64,000 bases of DNA. It comes from Agrobacterium tumefaciens (GTDB lineage: Bacteria > Pseudomonadota > Alphaproteobacteria > Rhizobiales > Rhizobiaceae). The notes beneath the pieces are model-generated. The model was not told where the DNA came from. It did no database searches and saw only the letters and a program-made list of their open reading frames with translations. A program made the translations under genes and the position numbers. Location: assembly GCF_005221325.1 (NCBI RefSeq), contig NZ_CP039889.1, forward strand, positions 1,403,501 through 1,467,500, in the 5' to 3' direction. Of this stretch, positions 1 through 13,095 are shown piece after piece; the first letter of the stretch is position 1, and the number at the start of each line of letters is the position of its first letter.

Positions 1-1822
1 CAAGCTCGGTATCCTTGCCGGTCTCCCGGTCCGGGATGGAAAGCACCATGGCGAAGGCCTGCCCATCCGGCCTCTCCCAGTCTGCAACCGTCATCGGTTC
101 GCCGCCCGGGGCAAGCCATGTCACGTCGCCCCTGCCGGAGAAGAACCCACTCTCAGAAAACACACCGAAGCGCTTGCGCAGTGCGGCGAGAAACGCCGTG
201 TGGTCGATCAACTCAGGGACAAGCGATGACCAGTCGACCCAGCTTATCTCATTGTCCTGGCAATAGGCATTGTTATTGCCCTGCTGGCTGCGGCCACCCT
301 CATCTCCCGCCGTCAGCATCAGGGTGCCGCGGCTGACGAAAAGCGTGGAGAGAAGTGCTTTTACATCCGCTAGACGGGCGGCGACAATGGCGGGGTCTTC
401 GGTCAGGCCCTCAAAACCATTGTTCCAGGAATGGTTGTCATTATGGCCATCGCGATTGTTCTCGCCGTTTCTCTCATTGTGCTTGCGTTCATGGCTGACG
501 AGATCGAACAGGGTGAAACCATCGTGGGCACAAAGGAAATTGACACTGCGGCTTTTCAAGCGGCCATGGCGGGAAAAGATCGGCGAAGAACCGGACAGCG
601 CATTGGCCAGCGCCCCGGTCGTACCGGCATCTCCACGCCAGAACCGGCGCATGTCATCGCGGGCGCGGTCGTTCCACTCCAGGAAACTCTCAGGGAAATT
701 GCCGAGCTGATAACCGCCGGGGCCGATATCCCAGGGTTCGGCGATCAGCATGCGGTCGTAAAGGACAGGGTCCGAATGCATGGCGGCCAGCGTCTCGCTC
801 GCCATGTCGAAACCCGCGGCCGTTCTCCCGAGCACGGGGGCCAGATCGAAACGGAAGCCATCCACGCCGGCATGGAGAACGAAATGCCGCAGCGAATCGA
901 TGATGAGCTGGCGAATATAGGGGTGGTCGCAGGCGACCGTATTGCCGGTGCCGGTATCGTTGACCAGTACGCCCGGCTTTCCCTGCGGGTGACGGAAGGC
1001 GGTGAGATTATCGAGCCCGCGCAGTGACAGGATCGAGCCTTCGATATCGCTTTCACCCGTATGATTGAAGACCAGATCGAGAATGACGCCAATGCCTTGC
1101 GCATGCAGCGCCGCAACCGTGTCGCGCAACTCCCGCACGCCGCCGGGGCAGAGGCGCGGATCGAGCGCCATGAAACCAACAGGATTATAACCCCAGGCAT
1201 TGGAAAGGCCGAGCGGCGGCAGGTGGCGTTCGTCGATCCAGGCGGTAATCGGCATCAGCTCCACGGCATCGACGCCGATTTTTTTCAAATGCGCGAGAAT
1301 GGCAGGATGCGCCAGCGCCGCGACCGTGCCTCGGATATCTTCAGGTACGTCGGGATGCAGCCGGGTGAAGGATTTGACGGCAAGTTCGTAAATCAGCCCG
1401 CCCCAGGCAAAACGAGGCGGCTGGCGCTTGACCGCCTCATGCTCGGAAAGGATCGCCTTCGGCATGATCGCACCGGTTTCCGCACCGAAGGCATAAAGCG
1501 AGGGATCATGACGGAAGGAGCGGTCGATCTCGGTGGCATAGGGGTCGAGCAGCAGCTTTGCGGGATCAAACCACAGACCATGCTCGGGGGCGTAGATGCC
1601 GTGGGCACGGAAGCCGTATCGCGTGCCGGGCCCGGCTTCTGCGTGCGTGAGCCGATGAACGTCGTCTTCGCCGCGTATCATCGGCAGACGCGCCGTCTCT
1701 TTCTCGCCGGTGTCATCGAAGAGGCAGAGATCGATCTGCGAAGCATGCCGGGAATAGACCGTGAATTCCATTCTGTTTTCCGTTCGGGTTGCGCCTTTGG
1801 GGAAAACGGGTGGTGTCTGCAT
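1..1822 (-). CDS. glgX: glycogen debranching enzyme GlgX, partial (C-terminus beyond left edge)
   Basis: Isoamylase-type debranching enzyme that hydrolyses alpha-1,6 branches of phosphorylase-trimmed glycogen in the cytoplasm. About 607 codons are visible, from an ATG at 1822 preceded by GGAGAGA; the frame is still open at base 1. An N-terminal CBM48-like part is followed by the GH13 barrel: NPVGFMALDPR near residue 185, VILDLVFNHTGE near 230, DGFRFDLAPVLG with the nucleophile Asp near 290, IAEPWDIG with the acid/base Glu near 325, and FLCAHDGFTLFDLV near 395. It is the last gene of the glycogen operon, 105 bp behind pgm, so it may also have its own promoter. The family assignment is firm; the missing C-terminus cannot be judged. 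Confidence 0.93.
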   Translation of the reverse strand, partial: MQTPPVFPKGATRTENRMEFTVYSRHASQIDLCLFDDTGEKETARLPMIRGEDDVHRLTHAEAGPGTRYGFRAHGIYAPEHGLWFDPAKLLLDPYATEIDRSFRHDPSLYAFGAETGAIMPKAILSEHEAVKRQPPRFAWGGLIYELAVKSFTRLHPDVPEDIRGTVAALAHPAILAHLKKIGVDAVELMPITAWIDERHLPPLGLSNAWGYNPVGFMALDPRLCPGGVRELRDTVAALHAQGIGVILDLVFNHTGESDIEGSILSLRGLDNLTAFRHPQGKPGVLVNDTGTGNTVACDHPYIRQLIIDSLRHFVLHAGVDGFRFDLAPVLGRTAAGFDMASETLAAMHSDPVLYDRMLIAEPWDIGPGGYQLGNFPESFLEWNDRARDDMRRFWRGDAGTTGALANALSGSSPIFSRHGRLKSRSVNFLCAHDGFTLFDLVSHERKHNERNGENNRDGHNDNHSWNNGFEGLTEDPAIVAARLADVKALLSTLFVSRGTLMLTAGDEGGRSQQGNNNAYCQDNEISWVDWSSLVPELIDHTAFLAALRKRFGVFSESGFFSGRGDVTWLAPGGEPMTVADWERPDGQAFAMVLSIPDRETGKDTEL

Positions 1823-1927
1823 GGTCTGTCTCTCCGGAGGGATGGTGTGCCTCCTCGAGACCGGAGAAGGCAGAGGCGAGGCCGAAATGAGGGGCGCTTG
1901 GGCGTCCCTCACGATTGGCGGAAATTA

Positions 1928-5003
<3,076 letters not shown>

Positions 5004-5008
5004 GGGCT

Positions 5009-6271
5009 CTACAGGTCCAGCTTGTCGATCATCGATTGGGTGATAAGGCAGATGCCGTTTTCCGTGCGGCGGAAACGTTTGGCATCCAGTTCTGGGTCTT
5101 CTCCTACAATCAGTCCTTCCGGAATGACCACGCCATGGTCGATGACGACGTTGCTGAGCTGGGCATGACGCCCGATCTTCACACTCGGCAGTACTACGGC
5201 ATTCTCAAGGCGGGAGTATGAATTGGCCCGCACGCCTGTGAACAGCAGGCTGCGGTTGAGGGCGGCGCCGGAAATGATGCAGTCACCCGAAACGACCGAC
5301 GATACGGCCGAACCACGGCGATCCTCATCGTCATGCACGAATTTCGCCGGCGGGGTGATTTCCGCATAGGTCCAGATCGGCCAGGATTTATCGTAGATGT
5401 CGAGGTCCGGCACCACATCCGTCAGGTCGATATTGGCCTGCCAATAGGCATCGATGGTGCCGACGTCGCGCCAGTAAGGGCCGTGTTCAAAATCCGAACG
5501 CACGCAGGAATCGGCAAAGCGATGGGCGACGGCCTTACCGTGCTCGACGATATAAGGAATGATGTCCTTGCCGAAGTCGCGGCTGGAGGTCGGGTCGGCG
5601 GCATCGCGGCGCAGGGCTTCCATCAAGAATTTCGTGTGGAAGACATAGATGCCCATCGAGGCGAGCGCAAAACCTTCATTGCCGGGGATGCCGGGCGGAT
5701 CGGCCGGCTTTTCGATGAAGTCGATGATCTCGTCTTTTTCGTTCACATGCATCACACCGAAGCCGACCGCTTCCATGCGCGGCACTTCCAGGCAGCCGAT
5801 CGTGACGTCGGCACCGGAATCGACATGCTGTTGCAGCATGTATTCGTAGTCCATTTTGTAAATATGGTCGCCGGCCAGAATGACCATATATTCCGGGGCA
5901 TAGGGCTCGATGATGTCGATGTTCTGGTAAACCGCGTCGGCAGTGCCCTCATACCATTGCGTTTCGGAAACGCGCTGGGAGGCCGGCAGAATGTCGAAGC
6001 TTTCGTTACGTTCAGGGCGGAAGAAGTCCCAGCCGCGTTGCAGGTGTCGGATGAGGGAGTGCGCCTTGTATTGCGTGGCGACGCCGATGCGGCGAATGCC
6101 GGAATTGAGCGCATTGGAGAGCGCGAAATCGATGATGCGCGCCTTGCCGCCGAAATAGACGGCGGGTTTTGCCCGGCGGTCCGTCAGTTCCTTCAGGCGG
6201 CTTCCTCTTCCGCCTGCGAGGACATAGGCCATTGCATCACGCGCCAAAGGCTGAACTCTTTTTTCCGACAT
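5009..6271 (-). CDS. glgC: glucose-1-phosphate adenylyltransferase (ADP-glucose pyrophosphorylase)
   Basis: Makes ADP-glucose from ATP and glucose-1-phosphate, the committed and allosterically controlled step of glycogen synthesis. 420 residues, the same length as the characterised A. tumefaciens enzyme. The nucleotidyltransferase domain shows AGGRGSRL near residue 19, the metal/substrate site [10 protein letters not shown] near 140 and IDFIEKP near 195; a left-handed beta-helix follows from about residue 300 ([17 protein letters not shown]). In A. tumefaciens fructose-6-phosphate and pyruvate activate this enzyme; that is family knowledge, not seen here. The gene is separated from glgB by 21 bp and from glgA by 5 bp. 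Confidence 0.97.
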   Translation of the reverse strand: MSEKRVQPLARDAMAYVLAGGRGSRLKELTDRRAKPAVYFGGKARIIDFALSNALNSGIRRIGVATQYKAHSLIRHLQRGWDFFRPERNESFDILPASQRVSETQWYEGTADAVYQNIDIIEPYAPEYMVILAGDHIYKMDYEYMLQQHVDSGADVTIGCLEVPRMEAVGFGVMHVNEKDEIIDFIEKPADPPGIPGNEGFALASMGIYVFHTKFLMEALRRDAADPTSSRDFGKDIIPYIVEHGKAVAHRFADSCVRSDFEHGPYWRDVGTIDAYWQANIDLTDVVPDLDIYDKSWPIWTYAEITPPAKFVHDDEDRRGSAVSSVVSGDCIISGAALNRSLLFTGVRANSYSRLENAVVLPSVKIGRHAQLSNVVIDHGVVIPEGLIVGEDPELDAKRFRRTENGICLITQSMIDKLDL

Positions 6272-6292
6272 GGTGTCCTCCCTCTCTGTCTG

Positions 6293-8500
6293 TCAGTTTT
6301 CCGGTTCGAGCATGATCGTGGCAAGCGGCGGCAGGACGAGCATCGCCCCGATATCGCCGCCGGCATCGACCGCCTGAACGCGTCCGCCATTTCCCTTGCC
6401 GCTGCCGCCATAAATTTCGGCATCGGTGTTGAGAATTTCCCGCCACCGCCCCGCAACAGGAAGCGGCACATAATAGTTTTCCCGGTAGACCGGGGTCAGA
6501 TTGCAGATGACCGCCACCGGTTTTTCGCCGGGCGCCGAGCGTAGCCAGGCGAAAACGGAATTCTCGTGATCGTCCACCACCAGCCACTGGAAACCTTCGG
6601 GCTCGCAGTCACGGGCGTGCAGGGCGGCTTTGGATCGATAGGTGAGGTTGAGATCGCGCACGAGGCGGCGCATGCCCTCATGCATCGGATATTGGCGCAG
6701 GTTCCAGTCGAGCGATCCCTTTTCGCTCCATTCGCTCCACTGGGCAAACTCCTGCCCCATGAACAACAGTTTCTTGCCGGGATAACCCCACATGAAACCG
6801 TAGTAGGATCGGAGATTGGCGAATTTCTGCCAGTCGTCGCCGGACATCTTGGCGATCAGCGATCCCTTGCCATGCACCACCTCGTCATGGGAAAGCGGCA
6901 GCACGAAATTCTCGGTGAATGCATAAAGCAGCCCGAAGGTCAGTTCCTGATGGTGGAACTTGCGATGCACCGGCTCACGCGCGAAATAACTCAGCGTGTC
7001 GTGCATGAAGCCCATGTTCCACTTGAAGCCAAAACCGAGACCACCCTCGTGAACCGGCTGCGACACTTTCGGCCAGGAGGTGGATTCTTCGGCAATCGTC
7101 ATGACGCCCGGATGGGTGCCGTAGACGAGCGAATTCATCTTCTGCAGGAAACGGACGGATTCCAGATTTTCGCGCCCGCCATATTCGTTCGGGATCCACT
7201 CGCCTTCCTTACGGGAATAGTCGAGGTAAAGCATCGAGGCGACCGCATCGACGCGCAACCCGTCGAGATGGAATTTTTCGGCCCAATAAAGCGCATTGTT
7301 GATGAGGTAGGACATCACCTCGATGCGGCCGAAATTATAGATGGCCGTGTTCCAGTCGGGATGGAAACCCTGACGCGGATCGGCGTGTTCGTAAAGCGCG
7401 GTGCCATCGAACCAGCGCAGGCCATGCTCATCGGTTGGAAAATGCGCGGGAACCCAGTCAAGCAGAACGCCGATGCCGACCTTGTGGGCGCCGTTGACGA
7501 AACGGGCAAAGCCCTCCGGGTCGCCGAAACGGGCGCTCGGGGCGTAGAGACCCGTCGTCTGGTAACCCCAGGAGGGATCATAGGGATGTTCGGTGATGGG
7601 GAGGAATTCGATATGGGTGAAGCCCATATCGGTACAATAGGGAATGAGCTGGGCGGCGAGTTCATCCCAGCTGAGGAAGGTGCCGTCCTCGCGGCGCTGC
7701 CAGGAACCGGCATGCACTTCGTAAATGCTGATCGGCTGGCGGCGCTGGTCCACCTGCGCCCAATGTTCGCGGTGGGCCTGATCTTCCCATTTTTGCGTCA
7801 GTTCGGGCGCAGTGACGGAAGCGTTCTTCGGCCGCAACTCTGCGCGGCGCGCATAGGGGTCGGCCTTCAGCGGCAGAAGTTCGCCATTGGCGCCGAGGAT
7901 TTCGAATTTATAAGCGCAGCCGGCGTAGACGTCAGGTGCGAAGATTTCCCAGATGCCGGTGTCCTTGCGGAACCGCATGACATGCCGGCGGCCATCCCAG
8001 TTGTTGAAATCGCCGACGACGGAAACGCGCCGCGCATTGGGAGCCCAGACGGCGAAGTGGAAACCTTCGACGCCCTCTAGCTTCAGCGGATGCGCGCCCA
8101 TCCTGTCGAACAGCCTCAGATGCGATCCCTCACGGACGAAATAATCATCCATGGGTCCGAGAACCGGGCCGAAGCTGTAAGGATCGGTCACCGCCCATTC
8201 AGCATCATCGCGACAGGCGCGGTAACGCACCGGCTGGCGCTTTGAAAGATCGATCCGGCCTTCGAAAAAGCCGTCGGTATCCAGCCGCTTCAACTCGCCC
8301 ACGAAATTTCCGTCCAGCGTCAGGACGGAAACCTCTTCGGCGCCGGGAATGAAGCAGCGGGCGGAAAACCCTTCCGGCGTTTCGTGAACGCCGAGAAGGG
8401 CAAAAGGATTGGAATGCAAACCGCTCTTGATCGCCTCGATTTCAGCCTTCGTGATTTCGCCAGTCTTTTTCTCTTCGGCCGAATTGAGCGGTTTTTTCAT
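6293..8500 (-). CDS. glgB: 1,4-alpha-glucan branching enzyme
   Basis: Cuts alpha-1,4 chains and re-attaches them as alpha-1,6 branches during glycogen synthesis. 735 residues, normal for the long (two N-terminal beta domains) GlgB type. Domains in order: N1 and CBM48 (FHFAVWAPNARRVSVVGDFN near residue 150), a GH13 barrel with DGLRVDAVASMLYLDY near 405 (nucleophile Asp), IAEEST near 460 (acid/base Glu) and LSHDEVVHGKGS near 525, then a C-terminal all-beta domain. The ATG at 8500 overlaps the glgP stop codon by one base (ATGA type), so translation is probably coupled to glgP. Confidence 0.97.
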   Translation of the reverse strand: MKKPLNSAEEKKTGEITKAEIEAIKSGLHSNPFALLGVHETPEGFSARCFIPGAEEVSVLTLDGNFVGELKRLDTDGFFEGRIDLSKRQPVRYRACRDDAEWAVTDPYSFGPVLGPMDDYFVREGSHLRLFDRMGAHPLKLEGVEGFHFAVWAPNARRVSVVGDFNNWDGRRHVMRFRKDTGIWEIFAPDVYAGCAYKFEILGANGELLPLKADPYARRAELRPKNASVTAPELTQKWEDQAHREHWAQVDQRRQPISIYEVHAGSWQRREDGTFLSWDELAAQLIPYCTDMGFTHIEFLPITEHPYDPSWGYQTTGLYAPSARFGDPEGFARFVNGAHKVGIGVLLDWVPAHFPTDEHGLRWFDGTALYEHADPRQGFHPDWNTAIYNFGRIEVMSYLINNALYWAEKFHLDGLRVDAVASMLYLDYSRKEGEWIPNEYGGRENLESVRFLQKMNSLVYGTHPGVMTIAEESTSWPKVSQPVHEGGLGFGFKWNMGFMHDTLSYFAREPVHRKFHHQELTFGLLYAFTENFVLPLSHDEVVHGKGSLIAKMSGDDWQKFANLRSYYGFMWGYPGKKLLFMGQEFAQWSEWSEKGSLDWNLRQYPMHEGMRRLVRDLNLTYRSKAALHARDCEPEGFQWLVVDDHENSVFAWLRSAPGEKPVAVICNLTPVYRENYYVPLPVAGRWREILNTDAEIYGGSGKGNGGRVQAVDAGGDIGAMLVLPPLATIMLEPEN

Positions 8501-10962
8501 CAGGCTCTCCAGATCTCGGTGGCATATTGGCGGATCGTCCTGTCGGATGAGAACCAGCCCATACGCGCCGTGTTGCGCACTGTTTTCGTGTTCCAGCTAT
8601 CCTGATCGCTCCAGATCGCATCCACCTTGCGCTGCGCGTCGGCATAGGCGTCGAAATCGGCTGCGACCATGAACCAGTCACTGTTGTATATTCCGTCGAT
8701 GAGGGCGGAAAAACGCGAGCGATCATCGGGTGAAAACACGCCCGAGGCGATAGACGACAGCGCCTGCGACAGTTCCGCAGACCCTTCGATGATGGCGCGC
8801 GGATTGTGACCTTCGGCACGGGCCTTGGCCACTTCTTCCGCCGTCATGCCGAAGATGACGATGTTGTCATCGCCGACATGTTCGAGCATTTCCACATTGG
8901 CGCCATCGAGCGTGCCGATGGTGAGTGCTCCATTCAGGGCGAATTTCATGTTACCGGTGCCGGAGGCTTCCATGCCGGCGGTCGAAATCTGTTCCGAAAG
9001 ATCGGCGGCGGGAACCATGATTTCCGCAAGCGAGACGTTGTAGTTCGGAATAAACACCACTTTCAGAAGCCCGCGCACGGCCGGGTCGTTGTTGATGACC
9101 CGGGCAATATCGTTGGCAAGCTTGATGATCAGCTTCGCGTTGTGATAACTCGGCGCCGCCTTGCCTGCGAAGAACTTAACGCGCGGCACCCAGTCCAGTT
9201 CCGGGTGGGAACGGATCTGGTCGTAAAGCGCCACGGTTTCCACGAGGTTCAGAAGCTGGCGCTTATATTCGTGGATGCGCTTGATCTGGATGTCGAACAT
9301 GGCGGAAGGGTCGACGCGGATGCCCATGCGCTGCGCCACCGTATTGGCAAGCCGCACCTTGTTCAGACGTTTCACTTCGGCGAATTTTTCGCGGAAACCG
9401 GCGTCGTCGGCAAAACGGTCGAGAGCCGTGAGCTTTTCCGCATCGTCGAGGAAGTCATCGCCGATCGCCTCGCGCACCAGCCCCGTCAGGCCCGGATTGC
9501 ACTGCATCAGCCAGCGGCGCGGTGTGATGCCGTTGGTCTTGTTGTTGATCCGCTCGGGGTAGAGGCCGTGCAGGTCGGCGAAGACGGTTTCCTTCATCAA
9601 CTCGGTATGAAGGGCGGAGACGCCGTTGATGGAGTGCGAGCCGATGAAGGCGAGGTTGCCCATGCGCACGCGGCGTTCGCCGCCTTCATCAATCAGCGAG
9701 ATCGAGCGGATCTGCTGATCCGCCATTTTCTTTTCCTTGCGGGCATAGACCAGCGTATTGGCGTTGATTGCGTAAACGATCTGCATGTGCCGCGGCAAAA
9801 GCCGCTCGAGCAGCGGCACCGGCCAGCTTTCCAGCGCTTCCGGCAGAAGCGTATGGTTGGTGTAGGAGAAGGTTCCCTGCGTGATCTTCCAGGCTTCGTC
9901 GAATTCAAGGCCATGGACATCGCAGAGCAGGCGCATCATTTCACAGATGGAAATGGCCGGATGTGTGTCGTTGAGCTGGATCGAGACCTTATCCGGCAGC
10001 GAGGTGAAATCCGGGTACTGCTGCAGATGGCGGCGCAGAATGTCCTGCAGCGAGGCGGAGGAGAAGAAGAATTCCTGCCGCAGGCGCAATTCCTGGCCGG
10101 CGGGTGTCGCATCGGCGGGGTAGAGAACCCGCGTCAGGCTTTCCGCCTTGTTGCTCTCACGCAATGCGCCGATATGGTCGCCGGCATTGAAAGCGGCCAA
10201 GAGAATGGGGTCGATCGGCTGCGCAGACCACAGCCGCAACGTGTTGACGCGGGTGCCGCGCCAGCCGACGACCGGTGTGTCATAGGCCATGGCGATGACG
10301 CGCTCTGCCGGTTTCCAGACGAAACGCTGCGGGTCTTCATAACCGCCGATGGTCTCCACCGATCCGCCGAAGCCGATTTCATAGGAGCTTTCGCGGCGTT
10401 CGAATTCCCAGGGGTTGCCGTGGGCAAGCCAGGTTTCCGGCAGTTCCACCTGCCACCCATCTGCCATCTGCTGGCGGAAAAGGCCGTGCACGTAACGGAT
10501 GCCATAGCCATAGGCCGGGATATCGACGGTCGCCATGGATTCCATGAAACAGGCGGCGAGGCGGCCGAGGCCGCCATTGCCAAGTGCGGCATCCGGCTCC
10601 AGCCCGGCGATGACATCCAGATCGACGCCGAGCGAGGACAGGGCGTCGCGGATTTCGTGCATCAGGCCGATATTGGAGATGGCGTCGCGCATCAGGCGGC
10701 CGATCAGGAATTCCAGCGACAGATAATAAACGCGCTTGGAATTGTTGGCATAGGCCTTGCGGGTGGATTCCATCCATTTGTCGATGATGCGGTCGCGCAC
10801 GACGAGGATGGTTGCGGTCAGCCAGTCATGCGGCTTGGCAACCTTGACGTCCTTGCCGATGCGGTAGGTCAGTCGCTCGATGATTTCCGCGGCCATGATT
10901 TCCGGGTTGGAACTGCGCGGGGCGGGACGGGGAAGATCGGCGGCGTTGAGATTATTGATCAT
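8500..10962 (-). CDS. glgP: glycogen phosphorylase
   Basis: PLP-dependent GT35 enzyme that releases glucose-1-phosphate from glycogen ends. 820 residues. The glucose/active-site part shows ALGNGGLGRLAACFMES near residue 125; the PLP lysine sits in EASGTGNMKFALNGALTIGTLDG near residue 660, and KRIHEYKRQLLN near 555 is also conserved. It is the first gene of the minus-strand operon, so the operon promoter should lie in the roughly 480 bp upstream. Having the degradative glgP and glgX at the two ends of one transcription unit with the synthetic genes implies that flux is set mainly by allostery. Confidence 0.97.
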   Translation of the reverse strand: MINNLNAADLPRPAPRSSNPEIMAAEIIERLTYRIGKDVKVAKPHDWLTATILVVRDRIIDKWMESTRKAYANNSKRVYYLSLEFLIGRLMRDAISNIGLMHEIRDALSSLGVDLDVIAGLEPDAALGNGGLGRLAACFMESMATVDIPAYGYGIRYVHGLFRQQMADGWQVELPETWLAHGNPWEFERRESSYEIGFGGSVETIGGYEDPQRFVWKPAERVIAMAYDTPVVGWRGTRVNTLRLWSAQPIDPILLAAFNAGDHIGALRESNKAESLTRVLYPADATPAGQELRLRQEFFFSSASLQDILRRHLQQYPDFTSLPDKVSIQLNDTHPAISICEMMRLLCDVHGLEFDEAWKITQGTFSYTNHTLLPEALESWPVPLLERLLPRHMQIVYAINANTLVYARKEKKMADQQIRSISLIDEGGERRVRMGNLAFIGSHSINGVSALHTELMKETVFADLHGLYPERINNKTNGITPRRWLMQCNPGLTGLVREAIGDDFLDDAEKLTALDRFADDAGFREKFAEVKRLNKVRLANTVAQRMGIRVDPSAMFDIQIKRIHEYKRQLLNLVETVALYDQIRSHPELDWVPRVKFFAGKAAPSYHNAKLIIKLANDIARVINNDPAVRGLLKVVFIPNYNVSLAEIMVPAADLSEQISTAGMEASGTGNMKFALNGALTIGTLDGANVEMLEHVGDDNIVIFGMTAEEVAKARAEGHNPRAIIEGSAELSQALSSIASGVFSPDDRSRFSALIDGIYNSDWFMVAADFDAYADAQRKVDAIWSDQDSWNTKTVRNTARMGWFSSDRTIRQYATEIWRA

Positions 10963-11388
10963 TGGTCGGTCAGCACCTTGGTGGGAGGAGAGGGTCTGAG
11001 AGGTCGATCCGTGTTGCCTTTGCTGATGCCAGTTTATGCATCGATATGGAGGCGTGGCAACAGCAATTTTTGCGGAAAGTTGAACGGGTTAGGATTATGA
11101 AAAATAAGACTTTTTCTTCCGCGTCCCAAGGATCGCCGAAGGCATTGCCGGCCCTTTATCCGCCGTTACCGAGAAGGTTTGCGTGGTGGTTGCGATGCCG
11201 GGCATCGTTCAAAAAAGGGAAAGAGGCTGCAACACTTTTAAATGGTTCACCGGTCCTGAAATCTGTTTCGCTCAATTATCATGTTTAAACACCGGGCCGA
11301 AAACTCATACAGGTTCGGTCTGATGTCTTGGATCACACACTAGCCTTCGAGGCTGCAAAAATTCAATGAAAATAAATGGCTCTTCGCC
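10963..11388. other. intergenic region upstream of the glycogen operon
   Basis: About 426 bp without a convincing gene. Short open frames exist on both strands but lack ribosome sites and family resemblance. The glgP leader and the operon promoter must lie here on the minus strand. I see A/T-rich stretches near 11,090-11,115 and 11,235-11,290 but no sigma-70 hexamer pair I would defend, and no obvious catabolite or nitrogen-control palindrome. Confidence 0.5.
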
Positions 11389-11418
11389 GCAGCCGCACCG
11401 GTCCCCGGTGGCGGCTGC
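11389..11418 (-). terminator. hairpin after the amidotransferase gene
   Basis: The arms GCAGCCGC-ACCGG and CCGGT-GGCGGCTGC form a 13-bp stem with one bulge and a tiny loop, 25 bases downstream of the minus-strand amidotransferase stop. The following minus-strand sequence is only moderately T-rich, so this is either a weak intrinsic terminator or an RNA-stabilising hairpin. Confidence 0.55.
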
Positions 11419-11443
11419 GTGAAACCGGGCGATATCGCCGTGT

Positions 11444-12214
11444 TCACCCCAGGTAAAAAGGCTGGGCCACCATTTCCCCCGCGCGGATCGTCACGCTGGT
11501 GTTCGGTGGAACGGCGCACCAGGGGGTGCAATCGAAGGAAAAGGGCTCGGAACTCAACGCAATGCCCTCTTCCAGCCCGCGCCAGTAGAGCGTCGGCGGC
11601 TTGTCGTCGCTCGACCAGCGGAAGGCATGCACGCAGTCGCCATCCATCAGCACCGCGCTGAAGCGCAAGGCCGAAGACACGCCCGCCGCAATCATCTTTT
11701 CCTGGCAGAGGCGCAGTGCAGTGGAAATGGCGCGAACCGGATCCGCATCGAGACCAAGGCCGGCGGCAATAAGGAAAATGGCTTCGCTGTCGCCGGTGCC
11801 GCGTCGCGACGCATAGATATCGTCAGGGATAAGGGAGTCTATGTCGCGCCTTATCTGCTCGTAACCGCCGATCTGGCCGTTATGCATGAACAGATATTGG
11901 CCATGCGCAAAGGGGTGGCAATTGGCGCGGGATACCTCGCCTGATGTGGCGGAGCGGACATGGGCCATGAACATGCCGGAGCGGAGCTGTTGGCAAAGCG
12001 CGGCCAGATTGGCGTCGGACCATGCGGGCCTGGTGTCGCGAAACACGCCGGGTGTTCCCCGTTCGCCATACCAGCCAAGGCCGCAGCCATCGCCGTTAAC
12101 GACGGTTTTTGCTTCCCTTGCGGCCATGGACTGGCTGACCAGCGATGCTTCCGGCTCGATCAGCAGGCTGTCGAGCCAGACAGGTTTACCGGAATAGGCA
12201 AAAAGGCGGCACAT
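11444..12214 (-). CDS. class II glutamine amidotransferase (YafJ-type)
   Basis: 256-residue protein starting MCRLFAYSG, so removal of Met1 exposes the N-terminal nucleophile Cys2 of Ntn-type glutaminases. Further conserved pieces are VNGDGCGLGWYGE near residue 39, AHVRSATSG near 84, the substrate-binding PFAHGQYLFMHNGQIG near 100-115, and GTGDSEAIF near 138. It is a stand-alone GATase2 domain with no synthetase partner, so the acceptor of the ammonia or gamma-glutamyl group is unknown. It begins directly at the end of the racemase gene upstream (start at 12,214, racemase stop at 12,215), so the two are probably co-transcribed and may both act on glutamate or glutamine derivatives. Confidence 0.85.
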   Translation of the reverse strand: MCRLFAYSGKPVWLDSLLIEPEASLVSQSMAAREAKTVVNGDGCGLGWYGERGTPGVFRDTRPAWSDANLAALCQQLRSGMFMAHVRSATSGEVSRANCHPFAHGQYLFMHNGQIGGYEQIRRDIDSLIPDDIYASRRGTGDSEAIFLIAAGLGLDADPVRAISTALRLCQEKMIAAGVSSALRFSAVLMDGDCVHAFRWSSDDKPPTLYWRGLEEGIALSSEPFSFDCTPWCAVPPNTSVTIRAGEMVAQPFYLG

Positions 12215-12928
12215 TCATGCGGCTCTGTCGAATGCCTTGTCTCCGAGTGCGAAGCCGACGGCGGCCTTCGCGTGAATGGCGGTCGAATCGTAACCCGGCA
12301 GCGGCAGCGCATCGGGATCGATCAGCAGGGAAATCTCGGTGCAGCCGAGAATGACGGAATCGACGCCGAGTGCACGGGCCTTTTCGATGACCGCAAGGTA
12401 GCGTTCACGCGAGCAGGACTTGATTTCGCCCTGGCAGAGTTCGCCGAAAATGATGTCGTGGATGGCGGCTCTGTCGTCCGCTTCGGGCACGACCACGTCG
12501 ACGCCGTGGTGGCGCATGCGGTCGGTGTAGAAGCCATGTTCCATCGTGTAGCGGGTGGCGAGCAGCAGCGGCTTGCGGCGTCCGTCCGCTTTCAAGGCGG
12601 CGGCCGTTTCGTCGATAATGTCGATGAGCGCGACGCCCGACATTTTCTCAACCGTGTCCGCAACGAGATGCATGGTGTTGGTGCAGATCAGCACACAATC
12701 GGCACCGGCATTGGCAAGGCGCGCACCGGCAGCACCCAGAAGCGCGCCGGCTTCATCCCAGCGGTCAGCCTTCTGAAGGGCGACAACCTCGGAAAAATCG
12801 AGCGAATGCATGACGATATCGGCCGAGACCAGACCGCCGCGGCTGTCGCGCACGGCCTCGTTGATCATGCGGTAATAGGTTGCGGTGGATTCCCAGCTCA
12901 TGCCGCCGATCAGGCCGATGCGTTTCAT
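12215..12928 (-). CDS. aspartate/glutamate racemase family protein
   Basis: 237 residues of the Asp/Glu/hydantoin racemase superfamily, closest in pattern to the YgeA/amino-acid racemase group. MKRIGLIGGMSWESTATYY at the start is the family signature. The two catalytic cysteines are likely in LICTNTMHLVAD (near residue 83) and ILGCTEISLL (near 193). I chose the ATG at 12,928 because it starts the conserved beta-strand and follows AAGGGGA; the ATG at 13,024 adds 32 unconserved residues. The gene is divergent from an Lrp-type regulator about 170 bp away and abuts an amidotransferase. Together they suggest amino-acid (possibly D-amino-acid) metabolism; the actual substrate is not readable. Confidence 0.85.
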   Translation of the reverse strand: MKRIGLIGGMSWESTATYYRMINEAVRDSRGGLVSADIVMHSLDFSEVVALQKADRWDEAGALLGAAGARLANAGADCVLICTNTMHLVADTVEKMSGVALIDIIDETAAALKADGRRKPLLLATRYTMEHGFYTDRMRHHGVDVVVPEADDRAAIHDIIFGELCQGEIKSCSRERYLAVIEKARALGVDSVILGCTEISLLIDPDALPLPGYDSTAIHAKAAVGFALGDKAFDRAA

Positions 12929-13095
12929 AAGTTTCCCCTTATCGAGTTTGATTGAAGACAAGGATGCCATCGCCGCCACGAAAACGGCGTGCGTTTTTTC
13001 GGGGATTTCAGGCTGCGTATGCAAGCATAAAGCGCTATTTGCGTAAGCTCTGCAAAATTCTTGCGTTGTTGCGTTAACCTGTGCATTCTTTACGG

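Noticed and set aside
8806..11100. Very long plus-strand open frame opposite glgP
   Set aside because: Shadow of glgP in GC-rich DNA; the glgP translation carries all conserved motifs.
10962..11288. Open frame of 108 codons upstream of glgP
   Set aside because: No ribosome site, no recognisable sequence, and it covers the region where the operon promoter must be.
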